A stretch of 64,000 nucleotides of DNA, taken from Bacteroides sp. GTDB taxonomy: Bacteria > Bacteroidota > Bacteroidia > Bacteroidales > Muribaculaceae. The position numbers were made by a program, and so were the translations under genes. Where the stretch lies: positions 38,613 through 102,612 of the forward strand of contig JAAVDB010000012.1 in the NCBI GenBank assembly GCA_014802015.1. The letters are read 5' to 3'. The notes beneath the pieces are model-generated. The model worked only from the letters and a program-made list of their open reading frames with translations. It made no database searches and had not been told where the DNA came from. Shown one piece after another: positions 18,752 through 30,993 of the stretch (position 1 is its first letter; each line of letters begins with the position of its first letter).

Positions 18752-19825
18752 ATGACTGAAATGGACATACAATCTGACGATTACACTCTCTCTGCCCCGC
18801 GGCGTCTGCTCGCGGGGCTTCTGATTTTACTGCTGTCGTGTCCGGCTATGCTGCATGCTGACGGGACCGACGCAGGCAAGGTCAATTACGTGCCTGAGAT
18901 ACATGGCGCCCTGCGTACACGCTACGAGATGGATCTGAATGGCGACGGGTCACGTTTTCAGGTGCGCAATGCGCGTGTCACGCTCGGAGGCAATGTGGCT
19001 CCGTCGATCAACTACTTCATTCAGACCGATCTGTGTGACCGTGGCAAAATGAAGATTCTTGACGCATGGGGGCGTATAGGCATCACTGAAGGGCTGGCCT
19101 TTCAGGCCGGACAGTTCCGTCTGCCGTTCGGTACGGATTGTTTCCGCGCACCGGCCAACTATATTTTCTCAAACCGCTCGTTCATAGGCAAGCAGATGTG
19201 TAACGTGCGCGGTGTCGGAGCCAAACTGTCGTATACGGTGCCTCTGACGGCACGCCAGCGCCTGAGTGTCGAGGGCGGAGCGTTCAACCCTACGTCCATA
19301 GCCGATCATGAGGTGTGGATCAAGCGACTCAGCTATGCCGGCAAGGTGTCATGGACACTTGACCGTGTCAGCCTCGCCTCAGGCATTCAGTCGGTAGTGC
19401 CCGATCAGGTGCGCACTAATCTCTGGGCCGCCTCGGTGACCTGGAATCCCGGTCGTCTGACTCTCGAAGGTGAATATATGCACAAACATTACACCCGCAA
19501 TGCGCAGCGTGCGTCGCAGGGATGGGTGATATGGGGCGACTATGCGTTTCCGATAAAGGCCGGCGTGTTTAACCGCGCGTCGGTTCAGGCCCGTTGGGAC
19601 GGCATGACTCCTCACAGCGACGGCATCGGTGATGACGACCGGCTGCTAACCATCAGTCATCAGGCGCGTAACCGCATCACGGCGGGTGGTACTCTCACCT
19701 ACGCCTACAAGTCGGTGAGGTGTGACCTGCGTCTCGATTACGAAAAGTATTTCTATCACAGCGGGGCACTTGTCGCTCCGGGTGACGGAGACAAAATCTG
19801 TGCCGAGATGGTGATAAGGTTTTGA
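18752..19825 (+). CDS. Phosphate-selective-porin-like (OprO/OprP) outer-membrane protein
   Basis: 357 residues: an internal signal peptide (RRLLAGLLILLLSCPAMLHA, about 17-36) followed by beta-barrel strands characteristic of the OprO/P group (RFQVRNARVTLGGNVAPSINYFIQTD, FQAGQFRLPFGTD). It ends in a barrel-type strand with terminal Phe (KICAEMVIRF). The start at 18752 puts 16 residues ahead of the signal; the downstream ATG at 18761 is an alternative. Probably co-transcribed with the sigma factor. Substrate not determinable, and the family name does not prove phosphate specificity. Confidence 0.85.
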   Translation: MTEMDIQSDDYTLSAPRRLLAGLLILLLSCPAMLHADGTDAGKVNYVPEIHGALRTRYEMDLNGDGSRFQVRNARVTLGGNVAPSINYFIQTDLCDRGKMKILDAWGRIGITEGLAFQAGQFRLPFGTDCFRAPANYIFSNRSFIGKQMCNVRGVGAKLSYTVPLTARQRLSVEGGAFNPTSIADHEVWIKRLSYAGKVSWTLDRVSLASGIQSVVPDQVRTNLWAASVTWNPGRLTLEGEYMHKHYTRNAQRASQGWVIWGDYAFPIKAGVFNRASVQARWDGMTPHSDGIGDDDRLLTISHQARNRITAGGTLTYAYKSVRCDLRLDYEKYFYHSGALVAPGDGDKICAEMVIRF

Positions 19826-19828
19826 AAT

Positions 19829-19859
19829 TTTGAAATAGGAAAAAATATCACTAAATTTG
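19829..19859 (+). promoter_or_regulatory. Consensus promoter of the mini sorting-domain gene
   Basis: TTTG (19829-19832), a 19-nt spacer and TAAATTTG (19852-19859), a perfect match. Transcription should start within a few nt of 19865, inside or at the foot of the following hairpin. Confidence 0.85.
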
Positions 19860-19860
19860 C

Positions 19861-19898
19861 AGACGCTACCGCGGGGATGAACCGCCCCGGTAGCGTCT
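19861..19898 (+). promoter_or_regulatory. Promoter-proximal leader hairpin
   Basis: Arms AGACGCTACCG (19861-19871) and its reverse complement (19888-19898) form an 11-bp stem, extended by GGG/CCC past a bulged C. It sits at the very 5' end of the predicted transcript, 18 nt before the start codon. No T-run follows, so it is not an ordinary terminator. It may control message stability or translation. Confidence 0.6.
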
Positions 19899-19916
19899 GT
19901 AGTGATTATATACGCC

Positions 19917-20243
19917 ATGCGACAGTTACTGACCATACTCGCTGTGACCCTGTGGGCACTGACGGCTTCGAGCGCGGCTCCGCGCTGGGAGAGTGTCGAC
20001 ACGCCTGTGAGTGTGCTGACCCAGATCGAGCAGCGGGTCGAGGATAACGGCGTCGACATGGCTGTCAGCGACGGGTATATATACATAGGTACATCGCGCC
20101 CCGTGACGGTAAAGGTGTTCACCATACTTGGTCAGCTGATAAGTCAGGAATCACTTACGGCCGGGACCCATCGTCTGCGCATGACGGCGCGAGGTGTGTA
20201 TATCCTCAAGATCGGCCCGGCTACACGACGCGTGACTATCTGA
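19917..20243 (+). CDS. Small secreted protein consisting mainly of a T9SS sorting domain
   Basis: 108 residues. Residues 1-21 form a signal peptide (RQLLTILAVTLWALTASSAA); about 22-43 are a short spacer. Residues 44-108 read like a type A Por/T9SS C-terminal sorting domain: NGVDMAVSDGYIYIGTS, then VKVFTILGQLISQESLTAG, then GVYILKIGPATRRVTI. No passenger domain is present, whereas usual substrates carry hundreds of residues before the sorting domain. The start ATG 19917 follows the leader hairpin; a GTG at 19902 is too close to it. The gene lies between a porin and a lipid kinase, in a genome whose T9SS core is at 53-60 kb. Function unknown; secretion by T9SS is inference. Confidence 0.75.
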   Translation: MRQLLTILAVTLWALTASSAAPRWESVDTPVSVLTQIEQRVEDNGVDMAVSDGYIYIGTSRPVTVKVFTILGQLISQESLTAGTHRLRMTARGVYILKIGPATRRVTI

Positions 20244-20271
20244 GATCAGTTACTGCAAGAATATCGCCATA

Positions 20272-21231
20272 ATGAAAGCACGTCTTATCATCAATCCGAT
20301 ATCCGGCACAGCCAGTAAAGCGGGTCTGGACCGCCTTGTGGCCGAGATACTGTCACCCGCGGGGTGGGAATTTGAAACAGTCTATACACAGTGTCACGGT
20401 GATGCGACACGACTTGCCGCCGAAGCGGTGGCCAAAGGTTATGACGCCGTGTTTGCCGCCGGCGGTGACGGAACAGTCAATGAGACGGCCGATGCATTGT
20501 GTGGCTCTCAGACGGCTCTCGGTATCATCCCGTGCGGCTCGGGCAACGGACTCGCACGCCATCTGGGCATACCTATCGATGTGCGCGAAGGCCTGAAGGT
20601 GATACATGACGAGTCGCCGCACAGCATCGACTATGCCACGGTCAACGGACGCAAATTTTTCTGCACGTTCGGTGTAGGATTTGATGCGGCCGTGAGCGCT
20701 GCGTTTGCCGAGAAGAAGAGGCGCGGCAAGCTGACCTATCTGCAGAGTACGTTTCAGACATACGCCCATTACGAACCCGAACTGTACACGATCACGGCTA
20801 ACGGACGCACTATTACCGAAAAGGCCTTTCTCGTGGCTGTCTGCAATGCCTCGCAGTATGGCAACAATGCTTACATCGCACCTAATGCCACGATTGACGA
20901 CGGTCTGCTGGACGTGACCATAATTCATGCCGGCAATCCGCTTACCACGGCTCTTGTGGGATTTGATATGCTCATCGGTAATATCGAGCGCAATGTGCTG
21001 ATACACTCGTTCCGCACATCATCGCTGACCATACGTCGCAATGGAGCCGGAGCCGCTCATCTTGACGGTGAGCCGATGGAGCTCGAAGACACTCTTGACA
21101 TTAATTGCCATTACCGTAAGCTCAGGGTGTTCTCACCGGCGTCATTGCCTCCGTTCAAACCGTTCCTTACCCCTGCCACGGCTATGCTTGCGGATGTCAG
21201 GCTTGCTGTCAACAAACTGTTCCAGCGTTGA
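20272..21231 (+). CDS. Diacylglycerol kinase-like lipid kinase (YegS/DgkB type)
   Basis: 319 residues, normal length for the soluble DagK/YegS/LCB5 family that phosphorylates diacylglycerol or related lipids with ATP. Motifs: LIINPISG (N-terminal strand), the nucleotide loop AAGGDGTVNETADAL, GIIPCGSGNGLARHLG, and the C-terminal HLDGEPMEL acidic site. It starts 28 bp after the mini sorting-domain gene and may share its transcript. Lipid specificity is not readable from the sequence. Confidence 0.93.
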   Translation: MKARLIINPISGTASKAGLDRLVAEILSPAGWEFETVYTQCHGDATRLAAEAVAKGYDAVFAAGGDGTVNETADALCGSQTALGIIPCGSGNGLARHLGIPIDVREGLKVIHDESPHSIDYATVNGRKFFCTFGVGFDAAVSAAFAEKKRRGKLTYLQSTFQTYAHYEPELYTITANGRTITEKAFLVAVCNASQYGNNAYIAPNATIDDGLLDVTIIHAGNPLTTALVGFDMLIGNIERNVLIHSFRTSSLTIRRNGAGAAHLDGEPMELEDTLDINCHYRKLRVFSPASLPPFKPFLTPATAMLADVRLAVNKLFQR

Positions 21232-21270
21232 GGCGCGGATAACACCCTCTGAGATACATTATAATATAAT

Positions 21271-21317
21271 AAACCCGCTCGGCTGTGAGGCATGCACCTC
21301 ATGGCCGGGCGGGTGTT
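21271..21317. terminator. Bidirectional terminator between lipid kinase and malic enzyme
   Basis: A long imperfect stem (21271-21290 with 21297-21317; core CCCGCTCGGC/GCCGGGCGGG) with A-rich and T-rich outer ends separates two convergent genes. Confidence 0.8.
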
Positions 21318-21344
21318 TATGTAAGGTTGTGGCTGAGTACGTTA

Positions 21345-23621
21345 TCAGGCCTTGTGGTCGAGGACAGCAGCGTCGATAACGGCGATGGCGACAAGATTGA
21401 GGATGTCACGCACCTCGGCATCAACGTTGATGAAGTGGATAGGCTTCTTCAGACCCATCTGGATCGGGCCGATCGACTCGCCGACACCCATCTCAAGCAT
21501 CATGCGGTAAGCGGCGTTGGCTGCCGAGAGGTTGGGGAATACGAGTGTGTTGACCTCCTTGCCGACGAGTTTGTTGAACGGGAACACCTTGTCACGCACT
21601 TCGCCGTTGAGGGCATAGTTGATCTGCATCTCGCCGTCGATGGGCAGATCGGGATAGAGTTCGTGCATCTTGTCGACCACTTTATGTACCTTGGTGCACT
21701 CGGGCTCGTTGTTTGATCCGAAGTTGGAGTATGACACCATGGCCATGACGGGATCGTGAGCGAAGAATTTGACGGAGTCGGCTGCCAGACGGGTGATGTC
21801 GAGCAGGGTCTCTTCGTCGGCATTGCCGTTGACCATCGTGTCGGCCAGGAAGTATGTGCCCTTGGTGGTCTCAAGCACGTGCATTGTGGCGAAGTGGTTG
21901 AATCCGTCGCGTATGCCGATGACCTCGCGTGCGATCTGTCCGGTGCGGTTACCGGCGTTGCGTGTGCCTGCGATGAATGCGTCCGCGTCACCGTTCTCGA
22001 CCATCATCATGCCGAAATAGTTGCGGTCGTACATCTTGTCAAGCGCGCTCTCGAAGTTCTCGCCCTGACGCTGACGTTTCTGCGACAGTATTGTGGCATA
22101 CTTCTCGCGGCGGGGAGCCTCGCGGTCGTGGCGGAGGTTGACGATCTCGATGCCTGAGATGTCGATGCCGAGACGTGCGGCACGTTTTTCGATCATCTCC
22201 TCGTTGCCGAGCAGGATGGGTATACACAGGCCGTCGGCGGCTGCGATGGCCGCTGCGCGGAGCATATTGTCGGTGTTGGCCTCGGCAAATACCACACGCT
22301 TGGGATTAGAGCGTGCAGCCTCGTTGAGGCGACGTGTGAACTTGCGGTCGTTGCCCTTGAGGCGGAGCAGTTTCTCATCGTAAGCTGCCCAATCGGTGAT
22401 GGGGCGGCGTGCCACACCGCTCTCCATAGCGCCGCGTGCTACGGCGGGGCTGACTGAGGTGAGAAGACGGGGGTCGAACGGGGTGGGGATGATGTATTCA
22501 CGGCCGAATTTCAGATTGGCACGTCCGTATGCGGCGTTCACGACCTGAGGGACGGGGAGTTTCGCAATGTCGGCGATGGCCCTTACGGCGTGAATCTTCA
22601 TCGTCTCGTTGATCTCGGATGCACCGCAGTCGAGCGCGCCGCGGAATATGTAGGGGAATCCCAATACATTATTGATCTGGTTGGGATAGTCGCTGCGGCC
22701 GGTAGCCATGATAAGGTCGGGGCGGGCGGCTGTGGCGACTTCGTATGCGATCTCGGGATCGGGGTTGGCCAGAGCGAACACGATGGGGCGCGGAGCCATC
22801 GATTTGATCATCTCGGGGGTGACGACATCCTTGACCGAGAGGCCCAGGAAGACGTCGGCGTCAACCATGGCTTCGGCGAGGGTGGTGATGGGGCGGTCGG
22901 TGGCGAAGAACTGCTTCTGTGAGTTGAGGTCGGTGCGTTTGTTGGTTATAACACCCTTGCTGTCGCACATCACGACGTTCTCCTTCTTGACACCGAGTGC
23001 GATGTATAGTTTGGTACATGACACGGCTGCCGCACCTGCTCCATTCACTACAAGACGTACATCCTCGATGCGTTTGCCCTGAATCTCAAGGGCGTTGAGG
23101 AGTCCTGCTGCCGAGATGATGGCTGTGCCGTGCTGGTCGTCGTGCATGACGGGGATGTCCATCTCGGCTTTGAGCCGGGTTTCGATCTCGAAACACTCGG
23201 GGGCCTTGATGTCCTCAAGGTTGATGCCGCCGAAAGTCGGGCCGAGGGCTTTGACGATGGCTATGAATTTCTCGGGGTCTTTCTCGTCAACCTCGATGTC
23301 ATAACAGTCAAGACCTGCGAAGATCTTGAAAAGGAGGGCTTTGCCTTCCATTACCGGCTTGCCTGCCAGAGCGCCGATATTTCCGAGGCCGAGTACGGCT
23401 GTACCGTTGGAGATAACGGCGACAAGGTTGCCCTTATCGGTGTAATCGTATGCTTTCTCGGGGCACTCCTGAATGTCAAGACAGGGATAAGCCACACCGG
23501 GTGAGTAGGCCAGGGCCAGATCGGCCTGAGTGGCGTATGGTTTGGTGGGTATAACTTCGATTTTGCCGGGACGCGGATATTTGTGATAATCCAGCGCCTC
23601 TTGCTTAGTAACTTTAGCCAT
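21345..23621 (-). CDS. maeB: NADP-dependent malic enzyme with phosphotransacetylase-like domain
   Basis: 758 residues, the MaeB architecture: an N-terminal malic enzyme domain (about 1-410; malate binding and NAD(P) binding near [20 protein letters not shown]) fused to a C-terminal phosphotransacetylase-like domain (about 425-755) that is usually regulatory. It converts malate to pyruvate and CO2, making NADPH. The start is set at ATG 23621 ([13 protein letters not shown]), because the consensus promoter at 23650-23680 lies inside the longer frame starting at 23672. No CoA-dependent activity should be assumed for the second domain. Confidence 0.96.
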   Translation of the reverse strand: MAKVTKQEALDYHKYPRPGKIEVIPTKPYATQADLALAYSPGVAYPCLDIQECPEKAYDYTDKGNLVAVISNGTAVLGLGNIGALAGKPVMEGKALLFKIFAGLDCYDIEVDEKDPEKFIAIVKALGPTFGGINLEDIKAPECFEIETRLKAEMDIPVMHDDQHGTAIISAAGLLNALEIQGKRIEDVRLVVNGAGAAAVSCTKLYIALGVKKENVVMCDSKGVITNKRTDLNSQKQFFATDRPITTLAEAMVDADVFLGLSVKDVVTPEMIKSMAPRPIVFALANPDPEIAYEVATAARPDLIMATGRSDYPNQINNVLGFPYIFRGALDCGASEINETMKIHAVRAIADIAKLPVPQVVNAAYGRANLKFGREYIIPTPFDPRLLTSVSPAVARGAMESGVARRPITDWAAYDEKLLRLKGNDRKFTRRLNEAARSNPKRVVFAEANTDNMLRAAAIAAADGLCIPILLGNEEMIEKRAARLGIDISGIEIVNLRHDREAPRREKYATILSQKRQRQGENFESALDKMYDRNYFGMMMVENGDADAFIAGTRNAGNRTGQIAREVIGIRDGFNHFATMHVLETTKGTYFLADTMVNGNADEETLLDITRLAADSVKFFAHDPVMAMVSYSNFGSNNEPECTKVHKVVDKMHELYPDLPIDGEMQINYALNGEVRDKVFPFNKLVGKEVNTLVFPNLSAANAAYRMMLEMGVGESIGPIQMGLKKPIHFINVDAEVRDILNLVAIAVIDAAVLDHKA

Positions 23622-23649
23622 ATTGTAAGATTTTTTAGCAATTTGATGG

Positions 23650-23680
23650 CAAAGATAGTAAATTGTGAGCAACTTTCAAA
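23650..23680 (-). promoter_or_regulatory. Promoter of maeB
   Basis: Minus-strand TTTG (23677-23680), a 19-nt spacer and TATCTTTG (23650-23657): an exact consensus. It fixes the translation start downstream at 23621. Confidence 0.85.
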
Positions 23681-23809
23681 GATGGGCCGACTACGAATTA
23701 CAGATTAAAAGTTGTTATAAAATCAAAACTTTTCATTAACTGTACAAAATGAATGTTGAAACAAGACTGCTGATCGTCCTCTGCCCGAATGTCAAGAATC
23801 TGCCTATAG

Positions 23810-24304
23810 TTACAGGTTGTATTTACTATTTAGATGTGTTATCACCAAATGGATAATCGGAGCATGCGATGTGCGGTAAAATACTCTGGCGAATGTCTGA
23901 TAGCCGTCAGGTCCTACGGATATGTATTTGGATTCAATCCCTAAATTGTACAACTTATTAATATTGCGTTGGTAGAAAGCCTCAAACAAATTCCACCGAT
24001 ATTGTTCGGGTGTGATGTCCTTATGATTCGTTTCCAATGGATCTGTTGAACAAATGAATGAGAAGACAGCATTGGGAAATAATATTAACTGCTCGATTAA
24101 CCACTGACACATCTTATAGAAAGCGCTCAAGCCTAAAGGATTATCAGGATCAAGTTTTTCAATGGATATATCTGCTATCTCAAGATTAATAAATTCATCC
24201 GGTATTTGAAAAGTGTCAGTTTTTTGGCTATTTTCATAAAAACTGAGGACAACCACCAAATGATTGCCCTCATTATCCGGAATTAAAGTCTCTACAGATT
24301 CCAT
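23810..24304 (-). CDS. Hypothetical protein, possibly DUF6169-like
   Basis: 164 residues; no signal peptide and no membrane segment. A hydrophobic strand (NAVFSFICSTDPLE) followed by an amphipathic helix (RWNLFEAFYQRN) and the C-terminal strand HAPIIHLVITHLN recall the Bacteroidota DUF6169 proteins, but only faintly. It overlaps the upstream 44-residue gene by one base (TAATG), so the two are coupled. AT-rich composition and a position between maeB and secA suggest an inserted accessory pair, perhaps a toxin-antitoxin-like unit; that function is a guess. Confidence 0.65.
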   Translation of the reverse strand: MESVETLIPDNEGNHLVVVLSFYENSQKTDTFQIPDEFINLEIADISIEKLDPDNPLGLSAFYKMCQWLIEQLILFPNAVFSFICSTDPLETNHKDITPEQYRWNLFEAFYQRNINKLYNLGIESKYISVGPDGYQTFARVFYRTSHAPIIHLVITHLNSKYNL

Positions 24305-24438
24305 TATCCGTGAATTAGTTTGCGGTATTTGTCACAGATTTTTTTCATGCGCTCCTTCTTTTCGTGTTGCGCTTCCTTTATGAAAGCGACTAACTCTTGT
24401 GAAGGGTTCGGGATTCGGATGGTGTTTGTCGTTTCCAT
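24304..24438 (-). CDS. Small 44-residue protein coupled to the downstream gene
   Basis: Very short, highly charged protein starting METTNTIRIPNPSQELVAF and continuing as a Lys/Glu-rich helix (KEAQHEKKERMKKICDKYRK). Its stop overlaps the next start as TAATG, and a consensus promoter lies 24 bp upstream. The start ATG 24438 is chosen because the longer frame to 24492 crosses that promoter. The size, charge and coupling resemble an antitoxin or a small DNA-binding partner, but no family is recognised. Confidence 0.65.
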   Translation of the reverse strand: METTNTIRIPNPSQELVAFIKEAQHEKKERMKKICDKYRKLIHG

Positions 24439-24461
24439 GTTAATTCGTATTAATAGATTTA

Positions 24462-24493
24462 CAAAGCTACTATAATTTTTTGTTTGCTGCAAA
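24462..24493 (-). promoter_or_regulatory. Promoter of the 44-residue/164-residue gene pair
   Basis: Minus-strand TTTG (24490-24493), a 20-nt spacer and TAGCTTTG (24462-24469), matching the consensus. Confidence 0.8.
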
Positions 24494-24575
24494 TTTTTAT
24501 TTTAAAATATAGTAGCATCTGAATATCTAACGTTTACAGTAAGTATAATGTTGTATAATTGATGATTATCACAAT

Positions 24576-24614
24576 AAAATCCCCGGCTCCGGTGAGGGAG
24601 TCGGGGTTAGTTTT
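24576..24614 (-). terminator. Intrinsic terminator of secA
   Basis: AAAATCCCCGGCTCC (24576-24590) pairs with GGGAGTCGGGG and the following TTAGTTTT (24596-24614). It lies just past the secA stop and can act in both directions. Confidence 0.8.
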
Positions 24615-24643
24615 ACTATGCTGTTATGTGATCTGACTTATGA

Positions 24644-28051
<3,408 letters not shown>

Positions 28052-28166
28052 TGATAGTTATGGTTAGTGATCAGCTGTCACAGGGGTAGTGCAGGTGCTG
28101 ATAATTGATGTTTATAATAGTTGGTGTGAATAACGCGCTGTTGAAGCGTTCCGTCCATGACGGATG

Positions 28167-29798
28167 TCAATAATTGATATTGGGCTGGCTCGCGGCGTTA
28201 GGCGACCGTATGCGCAGGATGCGTGCCAGCGTGGGTGCGATGGCACGGGCGTCGACGCGTTCGACTATCTCGGACGACTCGACTGTCGGTGCGAGGATGT
28301 AGACGGGTGAAGTAGTGGCCTGCCACCGCACGACGGGGAGCTGTGTCTCGCTTACGGCCGATGCGTCACTGTCATCACCATCCGAGATTTCCCATCCGGG
28401 ATTGACCATCACCAGAAGGTCGCCGGCATGGCGCGGCGATATGTTGCGGTGCAGGGCGTTGGGATCATCGCCGGCGCGGCGAGCGAGGATGTCGTCGATG
28501 GTGTAGACGTCGCTCACTCCACTCATGCGCGAGAGAAATTCCGCACCTTCGCGGCGCAGATCGCTATCGTTCATCCCGCGCTCCTTGATGAGCGCGTTGT
28601 TGAGGAAGAAAAATCCGTTATGATAACCGCTCACCCACTCGCCGTTGCCGTGCAGGGCCATGAGATACATGTTGAGCAGCGACACGGCTTTGCGCGGGGA
28701 GAATTGTCCTGAAGGGATGTTCCATCGCTCTTCGTCGCGTTTGCCGCCCGAGGGTGCGGGTGTGCCCGCCACAAACAGCAGTGTGTTGGCCATGCCGGGA
28801 CCATTCTCTACGGCGCGGACTATCGAGGCGATGTCACGGTCGAGCCGTATGATGGCATCCATGGTCTCGATGCGGTTGTCGGCCTCGCGACCGTAGAGGT
28901 ACGGGCTGACGTCAAGACCGATACTGAGCATGTCGGTGACACCGCGTTTGCCGAGCGATAGGGTCGAGATGTATTCGGCAGCCGTGGCAGCCACCTCGCG
29001 GTTGGCCATCGGTGAGCTCTTGAAGATGGTGAACCGATCTACGTTGCGCGACGGGAATGTGTGGCGGAACGGGTATAATTTCTTGTATTCAGGCAGGTCG
29101 GGGTATCGGTCGAGCGCCATGGCCGGTTCCCATGACATCGTGTCGAGCCGTGATGCCAGTGTCAGGCCTACGTTGCGTCGTGAAATCGGCGTAGGTGTCT
29201 CGCGATAATGTGTTGATGAGGTCCACTTGCCGTTGATGTCGCTGATCCAGAAACTGCTGTTTCCGGCGTGTCCGGCGAGCAGGATGGCCTGCTGCGGGTC
29301 GAGCGCTACGGAATGGACCTGACCGATGCCTCCGTCGCTGATGCGGATCTCGTCGCTGAGGGTGGAAACGAGCAGCGGCGCGGGTGTGAGCTGCTGTTCG
29401 GTATAGTTGCCTGCGAGCGATGCATCGAGAAGTACGGGATATTCACGTCGTGTTGTCGAATCCCAGGCCTTGGCGGCGGGAATGCCGTTGACCGATGGTG
29501 AAGCTCCGCTCACAAGTATGGCGGATGCAGCGGTGGCATCGATGCCGGGACCGTAGTCGACGTTGCGTATGGTGATGCCCTCGTTTATCAGGCGGTTGAA
29601 TCCCGAGTCGGTGAGATTGGTGCGCAGCAGGTCGACATACTCGGCTGTCAGACCCTCGACGAAGATACCTACCACCAACGTGGGGCGCGGCCCGGGAGCT
29701 TTGGCTCCGGACTGTGCCGCCGTGGCCCCGATGCTTACCAGCGAGGCTAAGAGGGCGCAGACGATGCGTGCGTTAATGGTCAGGTCTTTACGACTCAT
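28167..29798 (-). CDS. Alkaline-phosphatase-superfamily protein, probably non-catalytic
   Basis: 543 residues with a signal peptide (ending SIGATAA). The fold matches the type I phosphodiesterase/PafA group: VVGIFVEGLTAEYVDLL at the first metal strand, GFNRLINEGITIRNVDYG, ATAASAILVSGASPSVNGI at the nucleophile region, and MLSIGLDVSPYLYG. The first metal Asp is Glu (FVEG), the GPGHAS-type motif is altered, the DxxGH-like motif reads DVSPYLYG, and the usual TADHG reads FVAGTPAP. This suggests loss of metal binding and a structural or binding role. It overlaps the DUF4105 stop by 4 nt (ATGA), so it is co-translated with it. Confidence 0.8.
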   Translation of the reverse strand: MSRKDLTINARIVCALLASLVSIGATAAQSGAKAPGPRPTLVVGIFVEGLTAEYVDLLRTNLTDSGFNRLINEGITIRNVDYGPGIDATAASAILVSGASPSVNGIPAAKAWDSTTRREYPVLLDASLAGNYTEQQLTPAPLLVSTLSDEIRISDGGIGQVHSVALDPQQAILLAGHAGNSSFWISDINGKWTSSTHYRETPTPISRRNVGLTLASRLDTMSWEPAMALDRYPDLPEYKKLYPFRHTFPSRNVDRFTIFKSSPMANREVAATAAEYISTLSLGKRGVTDMLSIGLDVSPYLYGREADNRIETMDAIIRLDRDIASIVRAVENGPGMANTLLFVAGTPAPSGGKRDEERWNIPSGQFSPRKAVSLLNMYLMALHGNGEWVSGYHNGFFFLNNALIKERGMNDSDLRREGAEFLSRMSGVSDVYTIDDILARRAGDDPNALHRNISPRHAGDLLVMVNPGWEISDGDDSDASAVSETQLPVVRWQATTSPVYILAPTVESSEIVERVDARAIAPTLARILRIRSPNAASQPNINY

Positions 29799-30964
29799 TT
29801 GTGTCTGTGGACGGTTATGATGTTTATGATGCTGCGTAGGGCGGATGCCGCTATCAGTGGCATGAATGCCGGGTTGAGTGACTGGATGCCCGCTATGGAT
29901 ATGACAGTCAGCGTCATCAGAAGTGCAAAGTTAACACTTTGATAGCATATCTCCAAGCATTTTCCCCTTTTTAGCCACGGTGTCACCGCACCGATGAAGC
30001 AGAGGGGATTGAGCCACAGATACAGCCAGTTGGGCGATGTGGCTTCGTGGACCGAGACAAATATCAGAAACGTGAGAACAAGTCCCTCGACTCCGCACAG
30101 GCTGAAGAATACGGTGTCGTACCATTGCGCCGCCCTGATGCGTCCGCGCCACTGGCATATACTGACCCACGACGCGAGGAGCAGTGTGATGACAGCCCAG
30201 AACAGCGGGGTGAGATACCATGGCGTAGGGCCGGCGCTTGCTGACGCCGAATCTTCCGACCCGACTATATAACTGTCGGAGATGACAAGTGGTTCACCGG
30301 ACGGGAGCGATGAGGAGGCGAGCATGTGTCCGAGCGCCACTGGTGCGAATGATGTCTCGCGCTCGGTGACAGGGCGGTCGATGCCCGAGCCGAGCGCCGT
30401 GTCGATGCCGAACTGATACCAGGGATAATTGCGGTGAAAGTGGCGCATGGCGTTGCGGAATGTAGATCCGTCACGGCCTTCGAGCGGTGTGCGGCCGAGT
30501 GTGACGGTGTCACCGATGGCTCGTTCGATAAGCGCGAGCGGACGTGTGGCGCAGTTGTCGAGCACGTAATTGTAACGGTAAATGCGGTTTTCAGGTCTGA
30601 GATTGTTCATCACGAGTCCTGTGAGCCGTTCGCTCTGTATGGAATCGAGGTTCAGCACCTGCTCGCGCACCGTGCGCCCCTGACGTCGGTACGCGTCGAG
30701 GAATTGTCCTGTCTCTACGGCTGCGGCCATGTAGTCGGTCTCCCCCTTGACGAAACGGTACACGAAGCCGGGAGAGTTGAAGTCGAACACTCCCCAGTTG
30801 ACTACGAAATCACCGAAAAGCGGATGGGTGATGCGCAATGCGGTATGCCCTTCGAGTTCGTAAATCTCACGTCCCTCGCTGCATGTGAGCAGTGACACCC
30901 GCAGCGGTGCCGATGAGGCTGCGAGTGAGATGATGAGTGCGAATATGGTGATGATTCTGCGCAT
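29795..30964 (-). CDS. DUF4105 membrane protein
   Basis: 389 residues: a signal peptide (MRRIITIFALIISLAASSAP), a DUF4105 domain (LLTCSEGREIYELEGHTALRI, WGVFDFNSPGFVYRFVKGETDY, YRYNYVLDNCATRPL with a conserved Cys) and about five C-terminal membrane segments (from residue 245). DUF4105 has a conserved His and Cys that suggest a papain/NlpC-like fold, but its activity is unproven. It starts 29 bp after mutL and overlaps the AlkP-like gene by 4 nt. ATG 30964 is preferred over the longer frame to 30985. Confidence 0.85.
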   Translation of the reverse strand: MRRIITIFALIISLAASSAPLRVSLLTCSEGREIYELEGHTALRITHPLFGDFVVNWGVFDFNSPGFVYRFVKGETDYMAAAVETGQFLDAYRRQGRTVREQVLNLDSIQSERLTGLVMNNLRPENRIYRYNYVLDNCATRPLALIERAIGDTVTLGRTPLEGRDGSTFRNAMRHFHRNYPWYQFGIDTALGSGIDRPVTERETSFAPVALGHMLASSSLPSGEPLVISDSYIVGSEDSASASAGPTPWYLTPLFWAVITLLLASWVSICQWRGRIRAAQWYDTVFFSLCGVEGLVLTFLIFVSVHEATSPNWLYLWLNPLCFIGAVTPWLKRGKCLEICYQSVNFALLMTLTVISIAGIQSLNPAFMPLIAASALRSIINIITVHRHK

Positions 30965-30993
30965 GTTGTACGGACGTGATGTCAAGTAGGCTT

